This document shows positions 8,665 through 16,951 of a DNA stretch of 64,000 bases, piece after piece. The DNA lies in assembly GCA_017745295.1 (NCBI GenBank), contig JAGHZR010000009.1:61918-125917 (forward strand), in the 5' to 3' direction. Under the pieces are notes generated by a model, which was not told the origin of the DNA, ran no database searches, and worked only from the letters and a program-made list of their open reading frames with translations. The translations under genes and the position numbers were made by a program. Each line of letters begins with the position of its first letter. The first letter of the stretch is position 1. This DNA is from Novosphingobium sp. (GTDB lineage Bacteria; Pseudomonadota; Alphaproteobacteria; Sphingomonadales; Sphingomonadaceae).

Positions 8665-9726
8665 ATGACGGAACCCATCGACGAAGCGAGGCTTCATGCT
8701 TTCGTCGGCAAGATGCTGGGCGATCTCGGCGGCGCGCTGGCCGTCCCCACGGTGCGGATAGGATTGCGGCTGGGCCTGTTCGACGCTTTGGCGCAAGGGC
8801 CTGCCACAGCGCCGGAACTGGCCGCGCGTGCCGGTGGGCTGCACGAGCGCTATGTCCGCGAATGGGCGATGGCGCAGGCGGCGAACGGCTATGTCGACTA
8901 TGACGCGGCGGCGGGGACTTTCAGCCTTTCGCCCGAGCAGGCGATGGTTTTCGTCGTGAAGGACAGTCCGGTCTATCTGGCCGGTGCCTTCGAACTGGCC
9001 GCCGCGATGATCGAGGCGGAAGCCAAAGTCGAGCACTGCTTCCGTACCGGCGAGGGGGTGCGCTGGGGGGACCATGCCGGATGCCTGTTCTGCGCGACCG
9101 GCGCGTTCTTCCGCCCCGGCTACGTCAACAATATCGTCCAGAACTGGATACCCGCGCTGGAGGGCATGGAGGACAGGTTGCGCAGTGGGGCGAAGGTGGC
9201 GGATGTCGGTTGCGGGGTGGGCTTCTCGACCCTGCTGATGGCCGAGGCCTATCCGCAGAGCCGCTTCACTGGCTACGATTTCCACGAACCTTCGATTGCA
9301 CAGGCGCGCCGTCACGCTGCCGAGCACGGGCTTGGCGACCGCGTCGATTTCCAGGTGGCGACGGCCAAGGACATTGCCGAACGCGGTTTCGATCTCGTGA
9401 CCATGTACGATTGCCTGCACGACATGGGCGATCCGCGCGGCTGCGCGGCGCACATGCGCGAGATCCTGGGGGACGGCGGCAGCTGGATGATCGTCGAGCC
9501 GATCGCCGGGGATTCTCCGCAGGACAACCTCAACCCGGTCGGACGGCTCTATTACAATGCCTCGACGATGATTTGCGTGCCGACTTCGCTCGACCAGGAA
9601 GTGGGCGAAGGACTCGGTGCGCAGGCGGGGGAAGCGCGGCTTGCCGGGATCGTGCGGGAAGGCGGCTTCGCCCATGTCCGGCGCGCGACCGAGGGGCCGT
9701 TCAACATGGTGCTGGAGGCGCGCTGA
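8665..9726 (+). CDS. Class I SAM-dependent methyltransferase with winged-helix dimerisation domain
   Basis: 353 residues. The first 90 form a helical winged-helix-like domain as in Rv2258c and O-methyltransferase relatives (RIGLRLGLFDALAQGPATA). The SAM-binding motif I is VADVGCGVGFSTLLMAEAYP (about 178-197), and motif II FTGYDFHE follows. The substrate cannot be predicted. A GGAGG site lies 4 bases before the ATG. It is a single gene, divergent from the oxidase operon and convergent with the regulator downstream (2 bases between stops), so it has no clear functional neighbours. Confidence 0.88.
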   Translation: MTEPIDEARLHAFVGKMLGDLGGALAVPTVRIGLRLGLFDALAQGPATAPELAARAGGLHERYVREWAMAQAANGYVDYDAAAGTFSLSPEQAMVFVVKDSPVYLAGAFELAAAMIEAEAKVEHCFRTGEGVRWGDHAGCLFCATGAFFRPGYVNNIVQNWIPALEGMEDRLRSGAKVADVGCGVGFSTLLMAEAYPQSRFTGYDFHEPSIAQARRHAAEHGLGDRVDFQVATAKDIAERGFDLVTMYDCLHDMGDPRGCAAHMREILGDGGSWMIVEPIAGDSPQDNLNPVGRLYYNASTMICVPTSLDQEVGEGLGAQAGEARLAGIVREGGFAHVRRATEGPFNMVLEAR

Positions 9727-9728
9727 CT

Positions 9729-11543
9729 TCAGGCCAGCATGTCCTCCGCCGCGCCGAGGGCGTCCCTGAGCGTGCGCTCGATCGCCCCGCCCTGCTGCTC
9801 CGCATCGAGGCCGGAGAGCGCCTTCGTGCACCATTTCCGGCACTCGATCACATGCGACATGGCGAGGAAGACCGGCGCGCTGGCGGCTGCGAGGCGAACG
9901 CCGGTCGCGATCTCGCCGTCGGGGCCGAAGCACCAGTCGAGCGCGCTGCGTATATTGCCGAGCTGGGGGCGCAGGGTCTTGAGGTCCCGCAGGGCCTCGG
10001 CATCGCGCTCTGCCGCAGTTTCCAGTTCGCCGAGGAAGAATCCGGCGTGGCGCCGGGCCGCCGCGCGGTAGTCCGCCGGGCCGCGCGTGCGCAGCTTCTC
10101 GCGCGAATAGGAACGGGTCATTTCGAGCAGGCGATAGGCGCCGGTATCGAGCGCGCGATTGGTCGAGACCAGTGACTTCGTGACGAGTTCGTCGAGGGCG
10201 AGCGCAACTGCGTCGAACCCGATTGCGGCATCCGCGCCGACTTCCAGCGCGGCGTCGATCGAGAAGGGGCCGACGAAGATCGCCAGCCGTTCGAGCACGG
10301 CCTGCTCGGTGTGCGAGAGCAGGTCGTAGCTCCAGTCCAGCGTCGATTGCAGCGTCTGCTGGCGCGGGCTGGCGGTGCGCCGGCCGGGCCATGCGAGGCT
10401 GAAGCGCTCTCCGAGTTGCCGCGCGGTGGCGGCGATGCCGTGGGTGGCGACGCGCACCGCCGCCAGTTCGATGGGCAGGGCCATGCCGTCGAGACGGTGG
10501 CACATGTCGGCGATGAGCCGCGCGGCCTCCTCGTCGATCTCCAGCGCGCTGTCCGCCGCACCGGCCCGCTCGCAGAACAGGTCCACCGCCGGATAGGCGA
10601 GAAGTTCGGCGCGGCTCAGAGCCTCCGGATTCTCGGGATAGTCGAGGGCTTCCAGGCGATGGACGTTCTCGTCGCGGATGCGCAGCGGCTCGCGCGAGGT
10701 CACGAGGATATGGGCGTTCGGCGCCTGCTCGACGATCCGCTCGACGATTTCGGCGGTGGAATCGACCAGATGCTCGCAATTGTCGAGCACCAGCAGCACC
10801 TCCCGGTCGCCGATGTGGCGCAGGATGACCGAGAGCGGGTCCTCGGTGGGCACGGCAAGGCCCATGGCGCCCGCGATCATCGAGGGCACGATCGCCGGAT
10901 TTTCCAGCATGGCGAAGTCCACGAAAGCGACCCGGTTCTCGAAACGGGGCGCTAGTTCGTGGCCGAGCGCGACGGCGAGCGCGGTCTTGCCGACGCCGCC
11001 CGGCCCGGCGATGGTGAACAGCGGCGATTGCGCTACCCGGTCGGCGAGCCTTTGCAGGTCCTTGTCGCGCCCGATCAGCCGGGCGAGCCGGGGCGGGAGA
11101 TTGGTGGGACTGGGCGGTGTCGGCGTCGGAGGCGCTTCTGGCACGACGGCCGTTCCGCTCCGCTCGAACGGCGCGACGAAGGCATAGCCGACGCCGACCT
11201 GGGTGGCGATGTAGCGGGCGCCGTCCTCGCCGTCGCCCAGCAGCTTGCGCAGCCCTGCCATATGGAAGCGCAGGCTGCCGTCCTCCACGACGACATCGGG
11301 CCAGACCCGCTTGAGCAGGTCGCGCTTGGACAGGACCTGCCCCGGCCGGTCGGTCAGGGCGACGAGCAGATCGAACGAGCGCCCGCCGATGTCGACCGGC
11401 TCGCCGTGCTTCAGGAGCAGCCTTTCGGCGGGGGCGAGGCTGAACGGCCCGAAGGAAATGCGGTCGCCCGATCCCCGATTGTCGATGGTCGTATCCGCCA
11501 AGAGTTCGTTGTCCCGTTGATCGATGTCGTTGCAATCGCTCAT
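9729..11543 (-). CDS. Winged-helix transcriptional regulator with signal-transducing ATPase domain
   Basis: 604 residues. An OmpR/CadC-like winged helix spans about 30-125 (FGPFSLAPAERLLL ... LRKLLGDG ... VGVGYAF). An AP-ATPase/NB-ARC-like module follows, with Walker A GPGGVGKTA near 183 and Walker B EVLLVLDNCEHL. The C-terminus ends soon after the ATPase region, with only a short helical part; many relatives carry a long TPR domain (900+ residues). It starts 6 bases after the thioredoxin-like gene, so both come from the promoter carrying the CGTTAG array (12743-12810). It is a good candidate to be the protein that reads that array. Confidence 0.88.
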   Translation of the reverse strand: MSDCNDIDQRDNELLADTTIDNRGSGDRISFGPFSLAPAERLLLKHGEPVDIGGRSFDLLVALTDRPGQVLSKRDLLKRVWPDVVVEDGSLRFHMAGLRKLLGDGEDGARYIATQVGVGYAFVAPFERSGTAVVPEAPPTPTPPSPTNLPPRLARLIGRDKDLQRLADRVAQSPLFTIAGPGGVGKTALAVALGHELAPRFENRVAFVDFAMLENPAIVPSMIAGAMGLAVPTEDPLSVILRHIGDREVLLVLDNCEHLVDSTAEIVERIVEQAPNAHILVTSREPLRIRDENVHRLEALDYPENPEALSRAELLAYPAVDLFCERAGAADSALEIDEEAARLIADMCHRLDGMALPIELAAVRVATHGIAATARQLGERFSLAWPGRRTASPRQQTLQSTLDWSYDLLSHTEQAVLERLAIFVGPFSIDAALEVGADAAIGFDAVALALDELVTKSLVSTNRALDTGAYRLLEMTRSYSREKLRTRGPADYRAAARRHAGFFLGELETAAERDAEALRDLKTLRPQLGNIRSALDWCFGPDGEIATGVRLAAASAPVFLAMSHVIECRKWCTKALSGLDAEQQGGAIERTLRDALGAAEDMLA

Positions 11544-11549
11544 ACACGG

Positions 11550-12674
11550 TCAGCCGAAAGTGAACACATAGGCGCGCACGCCGGGGCGGGAAAACTCGAT
11601 CGTGACGGTGCGATCCCCGATCGGGCCGGACTGGCGGATGAGCTGGTAGAGCCGGTCTTCCCCGACTTCGCCCCAGCCTTGCGCGTCGATGTCGCTGCCG
11701 TGGTTTGCGCCGGGCGCCTCGCTGTCGAGCAGGACGCGGAAACGCACGGGCTCGCCGTCCGGCGCGCCGCCCAGCACGAGATGGGCATCGCGGGCATGGA
11801 AGCGGAAACGGATCGATCCGCCCGGCGTGTCGAGAGTGGTGAACTCGCGGCCTGCCGTCCAGTCGCCCGACAGGTCCCAGCGATTGAGCGGCAACCGGTC
11901 TGCCGGGCTATAGATGCCGGGCGCATCCCTGACGAGACCGCCGGGGGACGAGAACCCCTGCGCCTTGGCATAGCCGAGATAGGCCTCGGGCGAGCGCAAG
12001 TCGGCCCAGTCCGCTTCGGCCTCGACGCCCTGTCCCGTGATCGGCGTGACGGGGATATCGGCAGGATCGTGTCCGGCTTCGGCGAGAAGCTTGCGGATCA
12101 GTTGCTCGCTCTGGGCATAGTCGCCTTCGCCGATGCGGTAGCCGCGCACTCGCCCCTTGGCATCGATGAAATAGAACCCCGGCCAGCCCTCGTTCGCGAA
12201 GTCCTGCCAGACGGCATAGTCGTTGTCCTGAAGGTTGGGATAGCGCACGCCGAGGCGGTTTGCGGCGAGGCGGATATTGGCCGGCTCATGCTCGAACTGG
12301 AACTCGGGCGCATGGACGCCGACGACGACCAGGCCCTTGTCGGCATAACGCTCGCTCCAGGCCCGCAGGTAGGGCAGCGCCCGGATCGAGTTGATGCACG
12401 AGTAGGTCCAGAAATTGACGATTACCACTTTGCCGCGCAGCGACTGCGGACCGCCGGGGACGGGGGTGATCCAGGGCTTGGCGTTTTCCAGCACGTCGAT
12501 GGGCCTCGTTATGGCGCCGAAGGGCGGAGAGGGAAGGGCGGCGACCTCCCGCAGGTCGAAGATCTCGGACCCGGCGGGGGCCAGTCCCAGTGCTTCGGCG
12601 CAGCAGAAGGCGGTCGTCGCGGCGGCGACGAGGATCGATGTGGCGATGACGCCGGTGGAGCGGAGTTTGGGCAT
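11550..12674 (-). CDS. Exported thioredoxin-like protein with DipZ-type C-terminal domain, CINS active site
   Basis: 374 residues. An N-terminal signal/anchor is followed by a TlpA/DipZ-like thioredoxin fold (GKVVIVNFWTYSCINS at 81-96) and a C-terminal carbohydrate-binding-like beta domain, as in the C-terminus of DipZ. DipZ homologues have CINC at the active site; here the second Cys is Ser (Ser96), so disulfide exchange by the normal two-Cys mechanism is not possible. Isomerase, peroxidase or mixed-disulfide roles remain. It is first in an operon with the winged-helix regulator and divergent from the epoxide hydrolase/Ohr operon. A redox-stress link is inferred from context. Confidence 0.85.
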   Translation of the reverse strand: MPKLRSTGVIATSILVAAATTAFCCAEALGLAPAGSEIFDLREVAALPSPPFGAITRPIDVLENAKPWITPVPGGPQSLRGKVVIVNFWTYSCINSIRALPYLRAWSERYADKGLVVVGVHAPEFQFEHEPANIRLAANRLGVRYPNLQDNDYAVWQDFANEGWPGFYFIDAKGRVRGYRIGEGDYAQSEQLIRKLLAEAGHDPADIPVTPITGQGVEAEADWADLRSPEAYLGYAKAQGFSSPGGLVRDAPGIYSPADRLPLNRWDLSGDWTAGREFTTLDTPGGSIRFRFHARDAHLVLGGAPDGEPVRFRVLLDSEAPGANHGSDIDAQGWGEVGEDRLYQLIRQSGPIGDRTVTIEFSRPGVRAYVFTFG

Positions 12675-12742
12675 GTCTTCGAACCTTCCAGGGCGGCTGA
12701 GCGGGGCCTTCTTCCTCTAGCCCTGCCGCGCGGAGGGGGGCA

Positions 12743-12810
12743 CGTTAGGGCTTGCCGTGCGGCGTTAGCTCCCGTGAGCACGGTCTAACGCGGCATAACC
12801 CCACCTAACG
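12743..12810. promoter_or_regulatory. Four-box CGTTAG operator array in a divergent promoter
   Basis: CGTTAG occurs at 12743-12748 and 12763-12768, and its reverse complement CTAACG at 12785-12790 and 12805-12810. Spacings between box starts are 20, 22 and 20 bases, about two helical turns, and the second pair mirrors the first. A small palindrome (CCGTG-AG-CACGG, 12772-12783) sits at the centre. The array lies between the thioredoxin-like gene (start 12674) and the epoxide hydrolase (start 12881). It is probably the binding site of the winged-helix regulator encoded at 9729-11543. Confidence 0.6.
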
Positions 12811-12880
12811 AGCGTCGCCGCAAGGCCTCCGCTATCTCCTTGGCAACCCGATGAGGACATCCGGCCCGAGGAGTAATAGC

Positions 12881-14164
12881 GTGATCCCAACCCTTTCCAG
12901 TTCCCGCAGGCAGTTCTTTGCCGGTGCCGCCGCGAGCGCGGCGGTCGCCAGTGCGCTTGGCGCGATGCCCGGCATTGCCAATGCCCTGACCGGTTCCACC
13001 GCCATCCGTCCGTTCAAAGTCGCGATCCCGGCTGCGGATATCGCCGCGATGAAGCGCCGCGTTGCCGAAACCCGCTGGGCCGACGCCCAGCCCGCACCGG
13101 ACGACAGCCAGGGCGTGCGCCGGGAGACGCTGGAAATGCTGACGCGCTACTGGGTGAAGGACTACGACTGGCGCAAGGTCGAGGCCCGGCTCAACGCGCT
13201 GCCGATGTTCATGACCGAGATCGACGGCCTCGACATTCATTTCATCCATGTCCGCTCGCGCCATGAGAACGCCCTGCCGATGATCCTGACCCACGGCTGG
13301 CCCGGCTCGATCCTGGAGTTCCTCAAGGCGATCGATCCGCTGACCAATCCGACCGCCTATGGTGGCAAGGCGGAAGATGCGTTCCACCTCGTCATCCCCT
13401 CGATTCCGGGCTTCGGCTTCTCGGCCAAGCCGAAGACCGTGGGCTGGGGTTCCGACCGCATCGGTCGGGCGTGGTCGGCGCTGATGTTGCGGCTCGGTTA
13501 CGACCGCTACGTCTCGCAGGGCGGCGATTGCGGTTCGGTGATCTCGCAGCGCATGGCGCTTCAGAAAGTGCCGGGGCTGATCGGCATCCACCTCAACATG
13601 CCTGCGACGGTGCCGGCCGATGTCGTCAAGATCCTCGCGGCCGGAGACCCGGCGCCTGCCGGCCTCTCGCCCAAGGAGCGCGCGGCTTTCGACCAGCTCG
13701 AAGCCTTCTACCGCGACAATTCCGCCTATGCCGCGATGATGAACACCCGGCCGCAAACGATCGGCTATTCGCTGGTCGACTCGCCCGTCGGCATGGCGGC
13801 CTGGATGTACGAGAAGATCGCGCAGTGGGTCCAGGCCGACGGCCATCCCGAACGCGTGCTCGGCGTGGACGCGATCCTCGACGACATCTCGCTCTACTGG
13901 CTGACCGGCACCGGGGCTTCTTCCGCCCGGATCTACTGGGAAGACCATACGAACAACTTCAACGCGCGCGGCTTGATCGATCTGCCGGTCGCGGTGAGCG
14001 TGTTTCCCGGCGAGATCTACCGCGCGCCGAAGTCCTGGGCGGAGCGCTGCTACACCGATCTCATCTACTTCAACGAAGCCAGTACCGGCGGCCATTTTGC
14101 CGCCTGGGAACAGCCCCGCATCTTCGCCGAGGAAGTCCGCGCGGGCTTCCGTTCGCTGCGCTGA
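12881..14164 (+). CDS. Tat-exported epoxide hydrolase (alpha/beta hydrolase, EHN type)
   Basis: 427 residues. It opens with a twin-arginine signal (SSRRQFFAGAAAS), then an EHN domain and an alpha/beta hydrolase core with oxyanion motif HGWPGS (138-143), nucleophile Asp216 in GGDCGS, and general base His405 in GGHFAAW. The usual motif is GGDWGS, so a Cys replaces Trp beside the nucleophile. The GTG at 12881 has a GAGGAG site 7 bases upstream; the in-frame ATG at 12851 has none and would place the Tat signal far from the N-terminus. It heads an operon with ohr and a second hydrolase. The substrate is unknown. Confidence 0.88.
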   Translation: MIPTLSSSRRQFFAGAAASAAVASALGAMPGIANALTGSTAIRPFKVAIPAADIAAMKRRVAETRWADAQPAPDDSQGVRRETLEMLTRYWVKDYDWRKVEARLNALPMFMTEIDGLDIHFIHVRSRHENALPMILTHGWPGSILEFLKAIDPLTNPTAYGGKAEDAFHLVIPSIPGFGFSAKPKTVGWGSDRIGRAWSALMLRLGYDRYVSQGGDCGSVISQRMALQKVPGLIGIHLNMPATVPADVVKILAAGDPAPAGLSPKERAAFDQLEAFYRDNSAYAAMMNTRPQTIGYSLVDSPVGMAAWMYEKIAQWVQADGHPERVLGVDAILDDISLYWLTGTGASSARIYWEDHTNNFNARGLIDLPVAVSVFPGEIYRAPKSWAERCYTDLIYFNEASTGGHFAAWEQPRIFAEEVRAGFRSLR

Positions 14165-14189
14165 CCCTCATTCATAACGGAGAGATACC

Positions 14190-14603
14190 ATGTCCGACAT
14201 CAAGACCCTCTACACCGCCAACGTCCACGTTACCGGAGGCCGCGAAGGCCAGGCCCGCAGTTCCGATGGACGCCTCGACGTGAAGCTCTCGCCGCCGGGC
14301 ACGCCGGGCGAGGGGACCAATCCGGAACAACTTTTCGCAGCCGGCTGGTCCGCCTGTTTCGAGGGCGCCATGGCCATTGCCGCCAAGGCGAAGGGGATCA
14401 CCCTTCCGGCGGACCTCGCCATCGATGCCGAAGTGAGCCTGCGCCACGGCGCGGACGGCTACTCGCTCTCCGCCGAACTCCATGTGACTCTACCGGAAGT
14501 GCCGGAAGAGGTCGCCCGCAGCCTCATCGAGACCGCCCATCGCACCTGCCCTTATTCGAAGGCCGTCAGGAACAACATCGAAGTGCTGGTAACGCTGGCC
14601 TGA
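14190..14603 (+). CDS. ohr: Organic hydroperoxide resistance protein Ohr
   Basis: 137 residues, the normal length for Ohr/OsmC peroxidases, which reduce organic and fatty-acid hydroperoxides by a Cys pair with lipoylated partners. The peroxidatic Cys lies in WSACFEGAM and the resolving Cys in RTCPYSKAVRN. GTNPEQLFAAGW is the Ohr signature. It lies 25 bases after the epoxide hydrolase with its own GGAGAG site. No OhrR gene is adjacent; the CGTTAG array suggests a different regulator. Confidence 0.93.
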   Translation: MSDIKTLYTANVHVTGGREGQARSSDGRLDVKLSPPGTPGEGTNPEQLFAAGWSACFEGAMAIAAKAKGITLPADLAIDAEVSLRHGADGYSLSAELHVTLPEVPEEVARSLIETAHRTCPYSKAVRNNIEVLVTLA

Positions 14604-14630
14604 GCCGCGTTCCTTTTTCGGAGACACATC

Positions 14631-15416
14631 ATGAAAACATTGCTTGCAAGCATGCTGGCCTTTTCCGCAGGGCTTCTCGTACCGGCTGCACAGGCCCGGC
14701 CTGAAGCGTCGGGCAAACCCACCGTCGTCCTCGTCCATGGCGCCTTTGCGGATTCGTCGAGTTGGAACGGCGTCATCACCATCCTCGAACGCGACGGCTA
14801 CAAGGTCGTGGCAGCGGCCAATCCCCTGCGCGGCGTCCGCACGGATGCGGACGGAGTGGCCGACATCGTGAAAAGCATCGACGGGCCGGTGGTGCTCGTC
14901 GGCCATTCCTATGGCGGATCGGTCATCAGCGAAGCCGCCGAAGGGCAGGGCAATGTGAAGGCGCTCGTCTACGTTTCGGCGTTCGCGCCGGAAGCCGGGG
15001 AGACGGCGCTGGGCCTTACCGGCAAGTTCCCGGGCAGCACGCTCGGCCCGACATTAGCGTCACCGGTCCATCTGAGCGGCGGCGGCGACGACCTCTATAT
15101 CCAGCAGAGCCGGTTTCCCGCCCAGTTCGCCGCCGACGTGCCGCTGGCCGCCGCCCGGCTGATGGCGGCCGGACAGCGACCGATCGCCCAGGCGGCGCTT
15201 TCGGAACCCTCGACCGCGCCAGCCTGGGAGCACGTTCCCGCATGGTTCGTCTATGGCGACAAGGATCGCAACATCCCGCCCGCCGCCATGGCCTTTATGG
15301 CCGAGCGGGCCCATTCCCGCGAGACCGTGGTGGTCAAGGGTGCCTCGCACGTCGTGATGGTGTCCAACGCTCCGGTGGTCGCCGCGCTGATCGAGCGAGC
15401 GGCCAAGGCGGGTTAA
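14631..15416 (+). CDS. Exported alpha/beta hydrolase
   Basis: 261 residues with a signal peptide of about 23 residues (MKTLLASMLAFSAGLLVPA ending AQA). Motifs are VLVHGAFADSSSW (oxyanion), nucleophile Ser in VGHSYGGSV, Asp in VYGDKDRNIPP, and His in KGASHVVMVS. It resembles the esterase/salicylate-esterase-like hydrolases often seen next to stress genes. It is third in the epoxide hydrolase-ohr operon (27-base gap). The substrate is unknown. Confidence 0.87.
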   Translation: MKTLLASMLAFSAGLLVPAAQARPEASGKPTVVLVHGAFADSSSWNGVITILERDGYKVVAAANPLRGVRTDADGVADIVKSIDGPVVLVGHSYGGSVISEAAEGQGNVKALVYVSAFAPEAGETALGLTGKFPGSTLGPTLASPVHLSGGGDDLYIQQSRFPAQFAADVPLAAARLMAAGQRPIAQAALSEPSTAPAWEHVPAWFVYGDKDRNIPPAAMAFMAERAHSRETVVVKGASHVVMVSNAPVVAALIERAAKAG

Positions 15417-15418
15417 GG

Positions 15419-16420
15419 TCAGGCCGCGATCGCCTCGCGCAGAGCGGGCATCGTCGCTTCCAGCAACCGCAGGCTCTTCCAGCCCTCCTCGGGAGAAAGG
15501 CCCCCGAGCAAGGGCTGGAAGCCGATATTGCCGCCTTCCGCCTCGCGCACCCGGTCGAGTAGCATCTGCGGTGTCCAAGCGGCGAACATCCCGGCCTGAC
15601 GCAAGGCGGCCGGATCGGTCAGGCCCTTGAACGGCGAGTTCGAACCGTCACCTTCCGCTTCGGCCCATCTGGCATATTCGGTGATGACGTGGACGGCATG
15701 AGGCGCGATGGCCTCCCATCCCTGATCGGGGTTCTCGCACAAGTGGACGGCCAGCGGCATGCCGGGACGCGGACGGAAATACTTGCGCGGCGCATGGCCC
15801 AGACGTTCGCATTCGGAGAGATAGATATCGACGAGTTCGCCCTTCATCGGCCCGAACCCGACGCCGAATTTCGCCGCGCGCTTCGCCGAAGCCGGAACGC
15901 CGCCGCCGACGAGAACGATGTCTTCCGGTTCCTGCACCGGCAGCGGGCGCACGAACAGCGGCCGTCCGTTATGCTCGAAGCGCTCTCCCTTCAGCGTGCG
16001 CAGGATGATTTCCAGCCCTTCGTCCATCAGTCGCGCCCGGTCCTTGAGCGACTTGCCGAACATCGCGAACTCGTGCGGCACGTAACCGGCCCCGAAGATC
16101 ACCCCGAGCCGCCCGTTCGACAGGTTGTCGACCACGGTGATCTGCTCGGCGAGTTCGAGCGGATCGTGCAGCGGCAGGATCACCGCGCCGAGCAGGAAAC
16201 GGATGCGGCTGGTGACGGCCGCCATGCCTCCGGCCAGCACAAAAGGTTGCGGCAGATAGCCGTCTTCTGAGCCGTGATGCTGCATCAGCCCGATCTGGTC
16301 CGCGCCGATCCGGTCTGCGAAAGCCGCCATCTCGATTGCCGCGCGGTAGAGCTGCGGCGTCGGCGCCGCCCATTCGGGAGAGCGCATGTCGAACGAGACG
16401 GAAATCGTGAAGTCCTTCAT
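15419..16420 (-). CDS. LLM-class flavin-dependent oxidoreductase (luciferase-like)
   Basis: 333 residues of the bacterial luciferase-like TIM-barrel family, which uses reduced F420 or FMN. Typical segments are ADQIGLMQHHGSEDGYLPQP, RIRFLLGAVILPLHDPLELAEQ, NGRLGVIFGAGY and ILVGGG-like EDIVLVGGG. The ATG at 16420 has GGGGAG upstream and matches the family N-terminus; the frame stays open another 38 codons upstream. It is convergent with the exported hydrolase (2 bases between stops). The substrate is not predictable. Confidence 0.87.
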   Translation of the reverse strand: MKDFTISVSFDMRSPEWAAPTPQLYRAAIEMAAFADRIGADQIGLMQHHGSEDGYLPQPFVLAGGMAAVTSRIRFLLGAVILPLHDPLELAEQITVVDNLSNGRLGVIFGAGYVPHEFAMFGKSLKDRARLMDEGLEIILRTLKGERFEHNGRPLFVRPLPVQEPEDIVLVGGGVPASAKRAAKFGVGFGPMKGELVDIYLSECERLGHAPRKYFRPRPGMPLAVHLCENPDQGWEAIAPHAVHVITEYARWAEAEGDGSNSPFKGLTDPAALRQAGMFAAWTPQMLLDRVREAEGGNIGFQPLLGGLSPEEGWKSLRLLEATMPALREAIAA

Positions 16421-16951
16421 CGGCATCTCCCCGCGCGGACGGCTCGGCGCGGCCGGACGTTTGGTCCCGCCGTCCACCGGCCTGCGTCGATCGCGTTCAG
16501 TAGAAGCGGAAGCGGACCGGCGCCAAGCCGTCACCGCAGATTGCCGCCCCGGCGATGCCGGTCCGGATAGCCGCCAGCTATGGGGCTGCGGACATCGAAC
16601 ACGGCCTTGCTGACCGCGCGATGCCGAGCGGTTAAATCAGCAGGGAGGCGAGCAGTGCCGTCGTCTCAAGCCGTCTCATCGCGTCAGGATGGCCGCTAAT
16701 CTTCCCTCCGTCCAATGACTTGCCGGAGATGAAGCGGTTCGAAACAGCAGCGGCAGTCACGACTACAGGAATGATGCGGTGCAAAATGGACGGCACTCGG
16801 CGCGGTGCTTGCCCTTGTTGTAATTCAGCAACAACTCCGGCCTATCTGATTTTTGCAATGCAACATGGAGAACATTGCGTTTGCTACAACTGCGCAAAGC
16901 CCCTAATCGCCCGCGCCATCAGGTCCAGGGTAATCAGGGTTTCATAAAAAC
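16421..16951. other. Intergenic region with two dyads before a TonB receptor
   Basis: 531 bases without a convincing gene. Near the receptor start there are two perfect dyads: TTGTTG-N8-CAACAA at 16815-16834 and TTGCAATGCAA at 16853-16863. Both are on the promoter side of the receptor (start 16952), 89 or more bases upstream, and may be operators of a sugar- or substrate-responsive regulator that is not in the window. A 75-codon frame at 16720-16947 (TTG start) encodes two Cys pairs (CPCC, CYNC) but lacks a good ribosome site, so I do not call it. Confidence 0.4.

Noticed and set aside
16720..16947. 75-codon frame with two Cys pairs (CPCC and CYNC), zinc-ribbon-like
   Set aside because: TTG start, no ribosome site at usual spacing, and it overlaps the dyads of the receptor promoter. 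It could be real, but I cannot support it.
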